Below are positions 1-11,709 of a DNA stretch of 64,000 nt, piece after piece; position 1 is the stretch's first letter; each line of letters begins with the position of its first letter. Where the stretch lies: the NCBI GenBank assembly GCA_028870665.1, contig JAGWPB010000001.1, positions 37,216-101,215 of the forward strand, read 5' to 3'. Under the pieces are notes generated by a model, which was not told the origin of the DNA, did no database searches, and saw only the letters and a program-made list of their open reading frames with translations. This stretch comes from Lysobacteraceae bacterium (GTDB lineage: Bacteria > Pseudomonadota > Gammaproteobacteria > Xanthomonadales > Rhodanobacteraceae). Position numbers and translations under genes: made by a program.

Positions 1-79
1 CCGGAATGCCCGCGGCGTCCAGCGCATCCTTGACGAGCTGGGCATCGACCAGCGATTCGGCGTGATAGACGATGCGCAT
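1..79 (-). CDS. DUF2007-like small protein, N-terminal fragment (runs off left edge)
   Basis: Minus-strand translation MRIVYHAESLVDAQLVKDALDAAGIP... resembles the N-terminus of DUF2007 signal-transducing proteins; truncated by window start. Confidence 0.55.
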   Translation of the reverse strand, partial: MRIVYHAESLVDAQLVKDALDAAGIP

Positions 80-177
80 GCGGCGACGCTAACCCCCGGC
101 GGCGCCCGCGGCAAGCCCGTCCGCGCCGAGCATGGCAACCGCTACACTTCGCGGCTCGACCTCATGCAGAAGCCGCC

Positions 178-1911
<1,734 letters not shown>

Positions 1912-1912
1912 C

Positions 1913-2473
1913 ATGCTGTACGCCCAGGTTCACCTCACCCTGCCGCCCTGGGTTCACCAGCTGGATCTCGAGGGCCGACTCTACGCCGATGATGATGCGC
2001 GCATCGCGCTGGCGATCGAATTGGCGCGCCGGAATGTCGAGCATCGCACCGGAGGCCCCTTCGGTGCCGCGCTGTTCAACGGCGCCGGACGCCTGCTCGG
2101 TGTCGGCGTCAATCGCGTGATCGAGCACAATTGCTCGGTTGCGCACGCCGAGATGATGGCCTTCATGTGCGCGCAGGGACGACTGGCACGCCATCGGCTC
2201 AACGAGGACGGCGTGCGGGTCGTGCTGGCAACCAGCGCGCAACCCTGTTGCCAGTGCTACGGCGCCACGTTCTGGGCCGGCATCGACGAGCTGCTGATCG
2301 GAGCGCGCAGCGCGGACGTGATGCACCTGACCGCCTTCGACGAAGGCCCGCTGCCGGCGGACTGGATCGGTGAACTCGAACGCCGCCGCATCGCGGTCAA
2401 ACGCGACCTGCGCCGCGACGAGGCCTGCGCGGTGCTTGCCGCGTACGCTGCCGCGGCCGGAGTGACGTATTGA
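1913..2473 (+). CDS. Nucleoside/CMP-dCMP deaminase family protein
   Basis: HAEMMAF and PCCQCYGATFWAG zinc-deaminase motifs. Confidence 0.85.
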   Translation: MLYAQVHLTLPPWVHQLDLEGRLYADDDARIALAIELARRNVEHRTGGPFGAALFNGAGRLLGVGVNRVIEHNCSVAHAEMMAFMCAQGRLARHRLNEDGVRVVLATSAQPCCQCYGATFWAGIDELLIGARSADVMHLTAFDEGPLPADWIGELERRRIAVKRDLRRDEACAVLAAYAAAAGVTY

Positions 2474-3540
2474 ACGTGCCCGTCGTCTCGCCGATCTGCG
2501 GCCGCCTGGCGCTGTGCCGGCCGGGGTTCGAGCGCGAGTGCGTGCAAGAGCTGGAGCAGGCCGCGCGCGCGGCCGGGCTCTCCGGCTACGCCCGCGCCCG
2601 CGAAGCCGGCGGCTACGCCGAGTTCATCCTGCACGATGGCGCCGACGCCGGCGCCTTGACCATGGCGACGCAGTGGAATGCGCTGATCTTCGCGCGTCAG
2701 GCACTGGATCTGATCGCGCGTCTGGATGGCCTCGACCCGGTGGACCGGATCGGGCCGCTGCTGGTCGCGTTGAGCGGACGCGGCGAATGCTTCGGCGACA
2801 TTCGCATCGAACACACCGACAGCGATGCCGGGCGCGAGCTGTCCGGCCTTGCCCGCAGTCTGACGCCACCGCTGCGCACGGCGCTGCAACGGGCACACCT
2901 GCTCGATACGGCTGCGCCGCGGCATCTGCACGTTCTGCTGCTGGCCGGCGACAGCCTGATACTGGCTGCGGCCGCACCCGCCGCGTCCGCGCCCGATGCC
3001 GGCGGCATCCCGCGCCTGCGCTTCCCGGCCGGAGCGCCCAGCCGTTCGACGCTGAAACTCGAAGAAGCACTGCTGGTGCTTCTGAGCGATCGCGAACGCG
3101 AGCGCTGGCTGCGCGCCGGCATGACCGCGGTCGACCTCGGTGCCGCGCCGGGCGGCTGGACCTTCCAGCTGGTGCGCCGTTCGCTGCGGGTGATCGCGGT
3201 GGACAACGGGCCGATGGATCGCGCCCTGCTCGATTCGGGGCTGGTCGAACATCGTCGCGAGGACGGCTTCCGCTTCCGGCCGGCGAGGCCGGTCGACTGG
3301 CTGGTCTGCGACATGGTCGAGCAGCCGCGCCGGATCGCCGCGCTGATAGCGGCGTGGCTGGGTGAACGCTGCTGCAGGCATGCGCTGTTCAATCTCAAAC
3401 TGCCGATGAAAAAGCGGCTCGACGAGGTCCGCCTGTGTCTGGCGCTGATTCGCGACACGGTGCCGGGCATCGAGCTGCGCGCGCGCCAGCTTTATCACGA
3501 CCGCGAGGAAATCACGGTCCTCGCGGTGCCGTCCACCTGA
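2470..3540 (+). CDS. rlmM: 23S rRNA (cytidine-2'-O)-methyltransferase RlmM
   Basis: 356 aa; LCRPGFERECVQEL N-terminus, VDLGAAPGGWTFQLVRR SAM motif, FNLKLPMKKR. Confidence 0.92.
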   Translation: MNVPVVSPICGRLALCRPGFERECVQELEQAARAAGLSGYARAREAGGYAEFILHDGADAGALTMATQWNALIFARQALDLIARLDGLDPVDRIGPLLVALSGRGECFGDIRIEHTDSDAGRELSGLARSLTPPLRTALQRAHLLDTAAPRHLHVLLLAGDSLILAAAAPAASAPDAGGIPRLRFPAGAPSRSTLKLEEALLVLLSDRERERWLRAGMTAVDLGAAPGGWTFQLVRRSLRVIAVDNGPMDRALLDSGLVEHRREDGFRFRPARPVDWLVCDMVEQPRRIAALIAAWLGERCCRHALFNLKLPMKKRLDEVRLCLALIRDTVPGIELRARQLYHDREEITVLAVPST

Positions 3541-3609
3541 CCTTCGACGCATTGGGCGCTCCGCGCCGTGCGGCTATGCTTGTCCGGATACCTCTCTCCA
3601 CCCCCATCG

Positions 3610-4296
3610 ATGCAACGCCTGCGCGCCCTGCTCCCGCTGCTGCTGCTGCTCGCTACCGGCATCGTGCTGGTGAGCTCGGGTACCTTGCGGCATTTCGACC
3701 CGCAGCATCTCGCTGCCGAGCACGCGCACCTGCGCCGTCTGGTCTTGGCGATGCCGTGGCTGGCTCGGCTGAGTTATCTCGGCATCATGGTGCTGGCCGT
3801 TGCCAGCGGCGTACCCGGCCTGCTCTTCGTGACCATCGCCGGCGGGCTGATCTTCGGACTGGTCGAGGGCACGCTGCTGTCAACGCTGGGCCTGGCGCTG
3901 GGCTCGCTGCTGCTGTTCCTCGCCGCACGCTACGCGCTGGGCAGCAATGGCAGACCCGCGCCGACGCTGGCGGAACGCATCCGCGCCGGCTTTCTGCATC
4001 ATCCGGCAAGCTACACGCTGTTCCTGCGCCTGGTGCCGATCTTCCCGTTCGGCGGGGTGACCCTGGCGCTGGCCTGGCTGCGCTGCCCGCTGTGGCTGTT
4101 CATGGCCGCGACCGCTGCCGGCGGCATGGTGATGGAAGCCTTCGAGAGCGCGATCGGTGCCGGACTCAGCGAAGCGCTGGCACGCGGCGAGCCGATCGGC
4201 ATGCGTCTGGTCCTCGAACCGCACGTGCTGCTGCCGCTCGCTGCGCTCAGCCTGCTGGCGCTGCTGCCGGTACTGCTGGGGCGACGGCGCCGCTGA
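3610..4296 (+). CDS. TVP38/TMEM64 (DedA-like) membrane protein
   Basis: Multi-TM ORF with GVPGLLFVTIAGGLIFG and FLRLVPIFPFG motifs; ATG at 3610 preferred over upstream start. Confidence 0.85.
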   Translation: MQRLRALLPLLLLLATGIVLVSSGTLRHFDPQHLAAEHAHLRRLVLAMPWLARLSYLGIMVLAVASGVPGLLFVTIAGGLIFGLVEGTLLSTLGLALGSLLLFLAARYALGSNGRPAPTLAERIRAGFLHHPASYTLFLRLVPIFPFGGVTLALAWLRCPLWLFMAATAAGGMVMEAFESAIGAGLSEALARGEPIGMRLVLEPHVLLPLAALSLLALLPVLLGRRRR

Positions 4297-4443
4297 ACCG
4301 GCGCCACGGCGAAGTCATGGCCGCGGCGCGCGGCGGCAAGGCGATGCGTGCATGTTGCGGCGCCATCGCCGGAGCGCTGCCTTGACCCTGCGTATCCGCC
4401 GCGCCGCTGCGAATCACCGTGGGCGAGCCGCAATCGGGCGTCG

Positions 4444-4481
4444 TCCGGCCGCAAGCCGGATCGTCACCGGCGCGAAGCCGG
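4444..4481. repeat. Pair of REP-like palindromes
   Basis: TCCGGC-CGCAA-GCCGGA (4444-4460) followed by CCGGC-GCGAA-GCCGG (4467-4481) between convergent genes. Confidence 0.5.
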
Positions 4482-4492
4482 ATGCGCGCACC

Positions 4493-5653
4493 TCAGCGCA
4501 AGGTGCCGAGCGTCCGCAGCGCGCCGGTCACCTGCGTTTCGCGGCCCAGGGCCGCGGCGATGCCGTGCACGCGCGCTTGCAGGGTGGCGGCATCCGCGGC
4601 GCACACGGTCGCATGCCCGACCTTGCGGTGCGGACGCGCCGACTTCCCGTAGTCGTGCCAGTGCGCATCCGCCGCTGCCAGTACAGGCGTCACCGCGGGC
4701 AGCTCGCCGATCCAGTTGAACATCAGGCTGCACCCGCGCGCATCGGTATCGCCGAGCGGCAGTCCCAGCACGGCGCGCACGTGGTTCTCGAACTGGCTGG
4801 TGACCGCGCCCTCGATGGTCCAGTGTCCCGAGTTGTGCACGCGTGGCGCCATCTCGTTGCCGAGCAGGCGCCCCTGGTCGACGAACAGTTCCAGCGCGAA
4901 CACGCCGACATAATCCAGCCTTTCGGCCAGCGCGCGCGCATGGTCGGCAGCCTGGGACTGCAGCGCCTCGACCTGCGGCGCCGGCGCCAGACTGGCCGCG
5001 AGAATGCCGTCATCGTGCCAGTTCTGGGTCAGCGGCCAGGTGACGAAGCGGCCATCGCGGCCGCGCGCTGCAAGCACCGACAGCTCACGCTCGAACGCCA
5101 CGAAGGCTTCGAGAACCAGGCCGTGGGCGCCAGCCTGGGGGCCCAGCGCGGCCCAGGCCGCGTCGGCATCGGCCAGCGCACGGATGCGGAACTGGCCCTT
5201 GCCATCGTAGCCGAGCCGGCGCGTCTTCAGGATCGCCGGGGCGCCCACCGCCCTCAACGCCTGCGCAAGATCCTCGCGGCTGGCGACCGCCGCGAATGCC
5301 GGCGTGGCCAGGCCAATGGCATGAAACAGGGTCTTTTCCTCGATCCGGTCCTGGGCCACGGCCAGCGCGCGCGGGTTGGGAAATACCGGTGCGCGTGCGG
5401 CGAGCCACTGCGCGGTCGCGGCCGGCACATTCTCGAAATCGAAGGTGATGACATCGACGCGTTCGGCAAAACGCGCCAGAGCCTCGTAATCGCGCCAGTC
5501 CGCGACCAGCAGTGGCGCCACCTGGGCCGCGCAGGCATCGGCCGCGCTGTCGACCACCAGGGTACGTACACCCAGCGGCGCGGCTGCCAGCGCCAGCATG
5601 CGCGCCAGCTGACCACCACCGAGAACCCCCAGGGTCGGCTGGCGGCGGCTCAT
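4493..5653 (-). CDS. purK: 5-(carboxyamino)imidazole ribonucleotide synthase
   Basis: [31 protein letters not shown]-grasp; [17 protein letters not shown]; adjacent to purE. Confidence 0.95.
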   Translation of the reverse strand: MSRRQPTLGVLGGGQLARMLALAAAPLGVRTLVVDSAADACAAQVAPLLVADWRDYEALARFAERVDVITFDFENVPAATAQWLAARAPVFPNPRALAVAQDRIEEKTLFHAIGLATPAFAAVASREDLAQALRAVGAPAILKTRRLGYDGKGQFRIRALADADAAWAALGPQAGAHGLVLEAFVAFERELSVLAARGRDGRFVTWPLTQNWHDDGILAASLAPAPQVEALQSQAADHARALAERLDYVGVFALELFVDQGRLLGNEMAPRVHNSGHWTIEGAVTSQFENHVRAVLGLPLGDTDARGCSLMFNWIGELPAVTPVLAAADAHWHDYGKSARPHRKVGHATVCAADAATLQARVHGIAAALGRETQVTGALRTLGTLR

Positions 5654-6156
5654 GCCAGGCGTGGATCCGGGCTGGCCAGCACCTCGGCGGTCTGCGCGGC
5701 ACGCCACTGTTCCAGACGCTCCGCCAACGCGACGTCGGTCAGTGCCAGCATCGAGGCCGCCAGCAGCGCGGCATTGATCGCGCCCGCGCGTCCGATCGCC
5801 AGCGTGCCCACCGGCACCCCCGCCGGCATCTGCACCATCGACAGCAGCGAGTCCATGCCATTGAGCGACAGCGAGGGCACCGGCACGCCGAGTACCGGCA
5901 AACGGGTCTTGGCCGCCAGCATGCCCGGCAAGTGTGCCGCGCCGCCGGCGCCGGCAATCAGCACGGCCAGTCCGCGGTCAACGGCTCGACCGGCATAATC
6001 GAACAGCAGATCGGGGGTGCGGTGCGCCGAGACCACCCGCACCTCATGGGCGATCTCCAGGCGCGCCAGCGCCTGTACCGTGTGCTGCATGGTTTCCCAG
6101 TCGGAACGCGACCCCATCACCACGCCCACGCGCGGCGCCTGCTCGCTCGATGCCAT
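5650..6156 (-). CDS. purE: 5-(carboxyamino)imidazole ribonucleotide mutase
   Basis: [31 protein letters not shown]; overlaps purK start by 4 nt. Confidence 0.96.
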   Translation of the reverse strand: MASSEQAPRVGVVMGSRSDWETMQHTVQALARLEIAHEVRVVSAHRTPDLLFDYAGRAVDRGLAVLIAGAGGAAHLPGMLAAKTRLPVLGVPVPSLSLNGMDSLLSMVQMPAGVPVGTLAIGRAGAINAALLAASMLALTDVALAERLEQWRAAQTAEVLASPDPRLA

Positions 6157-6215
6157 GGCCGATCCTGTCCGAAAAACGCTATTGTACGGCTCCCGCTCCA
6201 CACGATGCGCCGCCC

Positions 6216-6482
6216 ATGGACAAACGCATGCTCGACCTGCTCGTGTGCCCGGTGAGCAAGGCGCCGCTGCGCCCGCTCGGCGTGGGCGAGCTGGCCATTC
6301 TCAACCGCGCGATCAGCGCCGGCCAGGTGACCACGGTATCCGGCGCCGCAGTGGCCACGCCGCTCGCGGCTGGTCTGATCACCCGCGACGGCCACGTCAT
6401 TTATCCGGTGGTTGACGAGATCCCGGTGATGCTCCGCGAAGCCAGCATCGGAACCATCCAGCTCGAAGGTTTTCCGCGCTGA
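6216..6482 (+). CDS. Trm112/UPF0434-family small protein
   Basis: [18 protein letters not shown]... [15 protein letters not shown] typical of UPF0434. Confidence 0.8.
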   Translation: MDKRMLDLLVCPVSKAPLRPLGVGELAILNRAISAGQVTTVSGAAVATPLAAGLITRDGHVIYPVVDEIPVMLREASIGTIQLEGFPR

Positions 6483-6564
6483 ACCGCTTCGAGCGTGACT
6501 GCGGTCACACTTCCGAGGGCACAATGAAAGACAATGTAACCCCGCGGTCTGGCCAGGCGCCGCC

Positions 6565-8847
6565 ATGAATCAGCCCCCCGAAGCCGCACCCGGCAAAATC
6601 GTTCCGCTGGGTCCGCGCGGCGATGCGCGCGGCGAACGCGTCGGTGACTTGCTTGTTGCCGCGCGCGGCATCGCCCAGCGGCATCTGCAGGCATTGACCA
6701 GCACGCTGTTCGACAACGTCGATGACGCCCTGTTCGATCTCGCCGAAAAGGCCGAAAGCAACGCCGCGCAAACCCAGTTCTTCGACGGCATGCGCGAGGC
6801 ACGCAAGAAGCGCACGCTGACCGAGCGCCTGTTTCTCGAAGAGGTCGCACGCAGCATCACCGAGCTTGCCGCGGGCAAGCTGCGCTCGCGCGGCAGCGCC
6901 GAGCAGACCCGCGGCGGCGGCGAGCTCAGCCTGGTCGAGGACAGTGAGCTCGAAGAATCGCTTGCCGTCGGAAGCATGGGCAGCAAGGCGGAAATGCGCC
7001 TGTCGCGCGTGCTTTTCGCGCTGCATCAGCGGCTGGCGGTGATCTGCGGGGGGGTCAAGCTTGACGACACCAGCAACCCGCTGGCACCGGCGGCGATCGC
7101 GCAGGCGTTTCGCATGGCACAGCGCGAGCTGGCTGTCGAGACGCGCGTACGCCTGATCATCTACAAGCTGTTTGACCGCTACGTCATGAGCGGACTCGAT
7201 CCGCTCTACGACGAGCTCAACATCACTCTGGCGCGTGCCGGCGTGTTGCCACAGTTGCGCTATACCAGCGGATCGCGTGCGCGTGGCGGTGGCGGTGGCG
7301 GTGGCGGTGGCGGCTCGCAAGCGCCGGACGCCGACCCCGGGGACACCATGCTGCAGGCCGAACTGGTGCAGACCTTGGGCAACCTGCTCGCGGCACGTCG
7401 TGGTCACGCGGGCAGCGGCATGCCGCATGGCGGCACGACTGGCAATCACGCCCCGCTGCCCGGACCGGCCGAACTGCTGGGCGCGTTGAGCCTGCTGCAG
7501 GGCGAAATCTCCAAGGCCCACAACTACGCCGATGCCGACGAAGCCAACCTGCTGAGCGAGGTCCAGCAGATCAAGGACCAGTTGCTGGCCCAGGTGGCGC
7601 AGCTCAGCGGCCAGGCCAAGGGCCGCGTTTCAGGCGCCGACGAGGACACCATCGATCTGGTCGGCATGCTGTTCGAGTTCATCCTCAAGGATCGCAACCT
7701 GCCCGCCGAAATGCAGGTACTGCTGGCGCGCCTGCAGATCCCCTATCTCAAGGTGGCGATTCTTGATCGCCGCCTGTTCGCCCAGCGCAATCACCCGGCA
7801 CGACGCCTGCTCGATGCGCTCGCCGATGCGGCCAAGGGCTGGTCGCAGGAGTCCGACCGCGACCAGCAACTGCTGGGTTGCGTGCGCGGCATCGTCGAGC
7901 GCCTGCTGCAGGAATTCGACGACGACCTCGGCATCTTCCAGCGCCTGCACGACGACCTGGCCGCGTTTCTCGACAGCCACCGCAAGCGCGCCGACATCGC
8001 CGAACAGCGCGCCGCCGAAGCCGCGCGCGGACGCGAGAAGTTGCAGGATGCGCGCCGGCGGGCGGCACGCGAGATCCTCGCCCGCATCGAGGGCCGTGCG
8101 CTGCCGCCGCTGGTACAGAACGTTCTCGTGAGGCCATGGGCCAACTACATGGTCCTGACCCTGCTGCGGCATGGCGAGGACTCGCCGGAGTTTCGTGCCA
8201 CGCTGCGCTTCGTCGATGATTTTGTCTGGAGCGCCGAGCCGCGCCGCGACCCGACCGAACGCGAGCGTCTGCGCAATCTGCTGCCGGGCGTGGAGAAAGC
8301 GCTGCGGCAAGGCCTGGCGACGGTCGCCTTCCAGGAAGCCGATGTCGCGCGGCTGATGGGCGAGCTGAACCTGCTCTACCGCCAGCAGCTGGGCGAGGCC
8401 GCAGCGCTGATCCCCGACGGCATTGCCGCGATGAGCGAGCCGAGCTCGCCCCCGGTCCGGCCGCTGTCGATGCCCGAGTCGATCGAGGCCATCGCGGTCC
8501 CCGAGGTTGCGGCGCCCGCAGAGGATGTGGGCGACGATACCTCGCCGGAAGCCGTGCTGGTGCGCGAACTCAAGCCGGGCTGCTGGATCGAATTCATCGA
8601 TGCCCAGGGTGCGCGTGAACGCGCCAAGCTGTCGTGGATCAGCCCGATCAGTGGCCGCTACCTGTTTGTCAACCGGCGCGGCCTGAAGGTGGCCGACAAG
8701 ACGGTCGCCCAGCTGAGCGCCGAATTGCGAGCCGGGACAGCCCAGATCCTCGAGGAAGTACCCTTGTTCGACCGCGCGCTGGATGCGATCGTCGAGCGCC
8801 TGCGCCAGGGGCATGTCCAGGCCGAGAGCATCGTCAAGGCGCCATGA
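6565..8847 (+). CDS. DUF1631 family protein
   Basis: 760 aa soluble protein; N-terminus and overall layout match DUF1631 proteins; internal poly-Gly tract. Confidence 0.75.
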   Translation: MNQPPEAAPGKIVPLGPRGDARGERVGDLLVAARGIAQRHLQALTSTLFDNVDDALFDLAEKAESNAAQTQFFDGMREARKKRTLTERLFLEEVARSITELAAGKLRSRGSAEQTRGGGELSLVEDSELEESLAVGSMGSKAEMRLSRVLFALHQRLAVICGGVKLDDTSNPLAPAAIAQAFRMAQRELAVETRVRLIIYKLFDRYVMSGLDPLYDELNITLARAGVLPQLRYTSGSRARGGGGGGGGGGSQAPDADPGDTMLQAELVQTLGNLLAARRGHAGSGMPHGGTTGNHAPLPGPAELLGALSLLQGEISKAHNYADADEANLLSEVQQIKDQLLAQVAQLSGQAKGRVSGADEDTIDLVGMLFEFILKDRNLPAEMQVLLARLQIPYLKVAILDRRLFAQRNHPARRLLDALADAAKGWSQESDRDQQLLGCVRGIVERLLQEFDDDLGIFQRLHDDLAAFLDSHRKRADIAEQRAAEAARGREKLQDARRRAAREILARIEGRALPPLVQNVLVRPWANYMVLTLLRHGEDSPEFRATLRFVDDFVWSAEPRRDPTERERLRNLLPGVEKALRQGLATVAFQEADVARLMGELNLLYRQQLGEAAALIPDGIAAMSEPSSPPVRPLSMPESIEAIAVPEVAAPAEDVGDDTSPEAVLVRELKPGCWIEFIDAQGARERAKLSWISPISGRYLFVNRRGLKVADKTVAQLSAELRAGTAQILEEVPLFDRALDAIVERLRQGHVQAESIVKAP
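7284..7313 (+). repeat. (TGGCGG)5 hexanucleotide tandem repeat encoding poly-Gly
   Basis: Direct reading: tggcgg x5, in frame inside the DUF1631 CDS. Confidence 0.9.
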
Positions 8848-9701
8848 GCGCATCGCGGATCGCTCCACCCGATCCGGCATCGGTCGCCGATGACGTCAGC
8901 CGCGCCCTCGCCGAGGATATCGGTGATGATGACGCCACTTCCGCCCTGTTGCCTGCCGGCGTGCGGAGCACGATGCAGCTCAGCGTCCGCGAGGCGGCGG
9001 TGCTGGCGGGTCGTGACTGGTTCGCCGGCTGCTTTCGCGCGCTCGATCCGGCGGTCTCGCTGCAGTGGAGCGCAGCCGACGGCGAGCGCGTCACGGCCGG
9101 CAGCATGCTGTGTCGCGTCACTGGCGACGTGCGCGCCCTGCTCGGTGCCGAGCGCAGCGCGCTGAACTTCCTGCAGACGCTGTCCGCCACCGCGACCCGC
9201 ACAGCGCGCTACGTCGAGGCGGTCGCCGGCACGCGTGCGGTGATCCTCGACACCCGCAAGACCCTGCCGGGACTGCGTCAGGCGCAAAAATACGCGGTGC
9301 GCTGCGGCGGTGCCTGCAACCACCGCATGGGCCTGTTCGATGCGGTGCTGATCAAGGAAAACCATATTGTCGCAGCGGGCGGCATTGCCGCCGCGATCAC
9401 CGCCGCGCGACGGCTGCGGCCCGGACTGCCGGTGGAGGTGGAGGTCGAGTCGGACGCCGAACTGGAGCAGGCACTGGCGGCCGCGCCCGACCGCATCATG
9501 CTCGATGACTTCGATCTCGACGGCATCGCCGCGGCGGTGCGGCGCGTCGCCGGGCGCGTGCCTCTGGAGGCATCCGGAGGCGTGGATTTGGCCCGTGTGC
9601 GCGGCATCGCCGAGACCGGTGTTGATTTCATCTCGATCGGCGCGCTGACCAAGCACGTGCGCGCCATCGACCTGTCGCTGCGACTGCTGCCACCGGATTG
9701 A
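8844..9701 (+). CDS. nadC: Nicotinate-nucleotide pyrophosphorylase (carboxylating)
   Basis: ILDTRKTLPGLRQAQKYAVRCGGACNHRMGLFDAVLIKENH. Confidence 0.97.
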   Translation: MSASRIAPPDPASVADDVSRALAEDIGDDDATSALLPAGVRSTMQLSVREAAVLAGRDWFAGCFRALDPAVSLQWSAADGERVTAGSMLCRVTGDVRALLGAERSALNFLQTLSATATRTARYVEAVAGTRAVILDTRKTLPGLRQAQKYAVRCGGACNHRMGLFDAVLIKENHIVAAGGIAAAITAARRLRPGLPVEVEVESDAELEQALAAAPDRIMLDDFDLDGIAAAVRRVAGRVPLEASGGVDLARVRGIAETGVDFISIGALTKHVRAIDLSLRLLPPD

Positions 9702-9789
9702 GGTGTCGCGCGATCGGCGTGCCGCGGCACTCCGGAATTTCCCTGCGCGGCGATCGCGGCCGCGGTCTCGCCACAACGGGTCCGCGTCG

Positions 9790-10266
9790 CTATTTGACCA
9801 CGCGCAGACGCGGCGGCCCTTTCGGCCGCGGCGGCTCACCGTCCTCGCTGACACCGGTCTCCTCGCCACGCAGTGGCGCATCGGCGATCGCGGGTACGGC
9901 GCCTGCATTGGCCGCGCCGGCCGTGCTGTCTGACTCCGCCGACTGGCCGGACTCGGGCAGCTCGGGCTCGAACATCATGCCCTGGCCATTTTCCTGTGCG
10001 TACACGGCGCGCACGGCCTGGATCGGGACGACCACGTTGTGGCTGACCCCGCTGAAGCGAGCCATGAAGCGTACGGCGTCGTTGCCGAGCTCGAGCTGGG
10101 CGACTGCCCGCGTGGCGATATTGAGCACCACGCGACCCTCGCGCACGGTATGCGGCGGCACGCGCACGCCCGCAACCGTGGCGTCCACCAGCAGGTAGGG
10201 CGTCAGACCGTTGTCGCTGATCCAGTCCGCCACCGCGCGCAGCAGATAGGGACGGTTGGAGCTCAT
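9790..10266 (-). CDS. sspB: ClpXP protease specificity-enhancing factor SspB
   Basis: MSSNRPYLLRAVADWISDNGLTPYLLVDA...VVLNIATRAV; next to sspA. Confidence 0.93.
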   Translation of the reverse strand: MSSNRPYLLRAVADWISDNGLTPYLLVDATVAGVRVPPHTVREGRVVLNIATRAVAQLELGNDAVRFMARFSGVSHNVVVPIQAVRAVYAQENGQGMMFEPELPESGQSAESDSTAGAANAGAVPAIADAPLRGEETGVSEDGEPPRPKGPPRLRVVK

Positions 10267-10279
10267 CGCCGGCGGCGGC

Positions 10280-10903
10280 TCAGTCACGCAGTGCACGCTC
10301 GTCCGCGGTGAGGCTGCGCGCGAAGCCCTGGCTGGCGAACATGCGCTCGCCGTAATCCAGAACCGGCTTGGCCTCGCGCGCCAGCTGCACGCCCAGCACC
10401 GGCAGCCGCCACAGGATCGGAGCCACCAGACAATCGGCGAGGCTGATTTCGGGGTTGAGGAAGAACTTCGACGCCTTGAACAGCGGCACCGCCGCCAGCA
10501 GCGCCTCGCGCAGACGCCGGCGCCCGGTCTCGGCAGGTCGACCACCGGCGCGGATGGTGGCGACCAAAGGCATCCAGTCGCGCTCGATACGCACACAGGC
10601 CAGGCGCAACCGCGCCCGCGCCAGCGGGTCCACCGGCATCAGCGGCGGGTGCGGATAGCGCTCGTCGAGATATTCGCAGACCACCGCCGTGTCATAGAGC
10701 ACGAGATCGCGATCGACCAGCGTCGGCAGCGTGCCATAGGGATTGAGGTCGGCGAGATCCGCGGAAGGCTTGTCCGGATTGACGAGCTCGCGCTCGTAGG
10801 CCACGCCCTTGGCGGCGAGTACCAGGCGCGCCCGATGGCACTGGATGTCATCCGGCGCGGTGTACAGGGTCAATATGGTTCGCGAACGGGCACTCAGGGC
10901 CAT
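10280..10903 (-). CDS. sspA: Stringent starvation protein A (GST fold)
   Basis: LTLYTAPDDIQCHRARLVLAAKGVAYE; GST domains; adjacent sspB and petABC. Confidence 0.92.
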   Translation of the reverse strand: MALSARSRTILTLYTAPDDIQCHRARLVLAAKGVAYERELVNPDKPSADLADLNPYGTLPTLVDRDLVLYDTAVVCEYLDERYPHPPLMPVDPLARARLRLACVRIERDWMPLVATIRAGGRPAETGRRRLREALLAAVPLFKASKFFLNPEISLADCLVAPILWRLPVLGVQLAREAKPVLDYGERMFASQGFARSLTADERALRD

Positions 10904-10968
10904 GCCGACTCTCCCCCCTCAACCGCGGATCGGGTGCGCGGCGGGTCCCCGCCCGCCACGCTTCCGCA

Positions 10969-11709
10969 TCAGTGTACGTCCTTCCAGTACTCGCGCTTCA
11001 GCAGGAGCGCCAAGAAGGTGAACACCGCCAGGTACAGCAGCACCCATACGCCGATGCGCTCGCGCTGCAGCGCCGCCGGCTCGGATACGTACTGCAGGAA
11101 GGTGGTCAGGTCGCGGATGGTGCGGTCGTACTGCGCAGGAGTCTGCAGGCCGGGCTGGCTGATCTGCAGCTTTTCGACCTGGGGATCGTGCCCCGGCTGC
11201 GCCGGAGCGTAGACCGGCGTCTGCACACCCTGCAATTCCCACAACGGAAACGGCATCGATACATTGGGGAATACCGTGTTGTTCCATCCCGTCGGCCGCG
11301 TCGGGTCAAGGTAGAACGACTTCAGATAGGTGTAGACCCAGTCCGGACCCTTGGCCGCGACTTCCAGCGACAGGTCCGGCGGCGCCTTGCCGAACCATTT
11401 CGCGGCATCCGCTGCAGGCATCGCCGAGATGGCCGGATCGCCGAACTTGTCTCCGGTCGTGTCGAGATTGGCCATCACCTGCGCCTCACTCAGGTCCAGA
11501 TCCTGGGCGATGCGCGAGTAGCGCATGTACTGCAGCGAGTGGCAGCCGGCGCAGTAGTTGAAGAACGTGCGCGCGCCGCGTTGCATCGCGGCGACGTCGT
11601 GGATGTTGGTGTGCGCCGCGTCCAACGCGTCACCCTCCGCGCCCAGCGCGGCGGTGGCGGTCAACAGGCCGAGTGCGAGGACCCAGGAGCGGAAGATTGG
11701 CTTAGTCAT
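10969..11709 (-). CDS. petC: Ubiquinol-cytochrome c reductase, cytochrome c1
   Basis: CAGCHSLQYMRYSRIAQDL haem motif, C-terminal TM anchor. Confidence 0.95.
   Translation of the reverse strand: MTKPIFRSWVLALGLLTATAALGAEGDALDAAHTNIHDVAAMQRGARTFFNYCAGCHSLQYMRYSRIAQDLDLSEAQVMANLDTTGDKFGDPAISAMPAADAAKWFGKAPPDLSLEVAAKGPDWVYTYLKSFYLDPTRPTGWNNTVFPNVSMPFPLWELQGVQTPVYAPAQPGHDPQVEKLQISQPGLQTPAQYDRTIRDLTTFLQYVSEPAALQRERIGVWVLLYLAVFTFLALLLKREYWKDVH

Noticed and set aside
4157-5998. 613-aa plus-strand ORF across purK/purE
   Set aside because: Overlaps confident purK and purE on the other strand; no domain seen.
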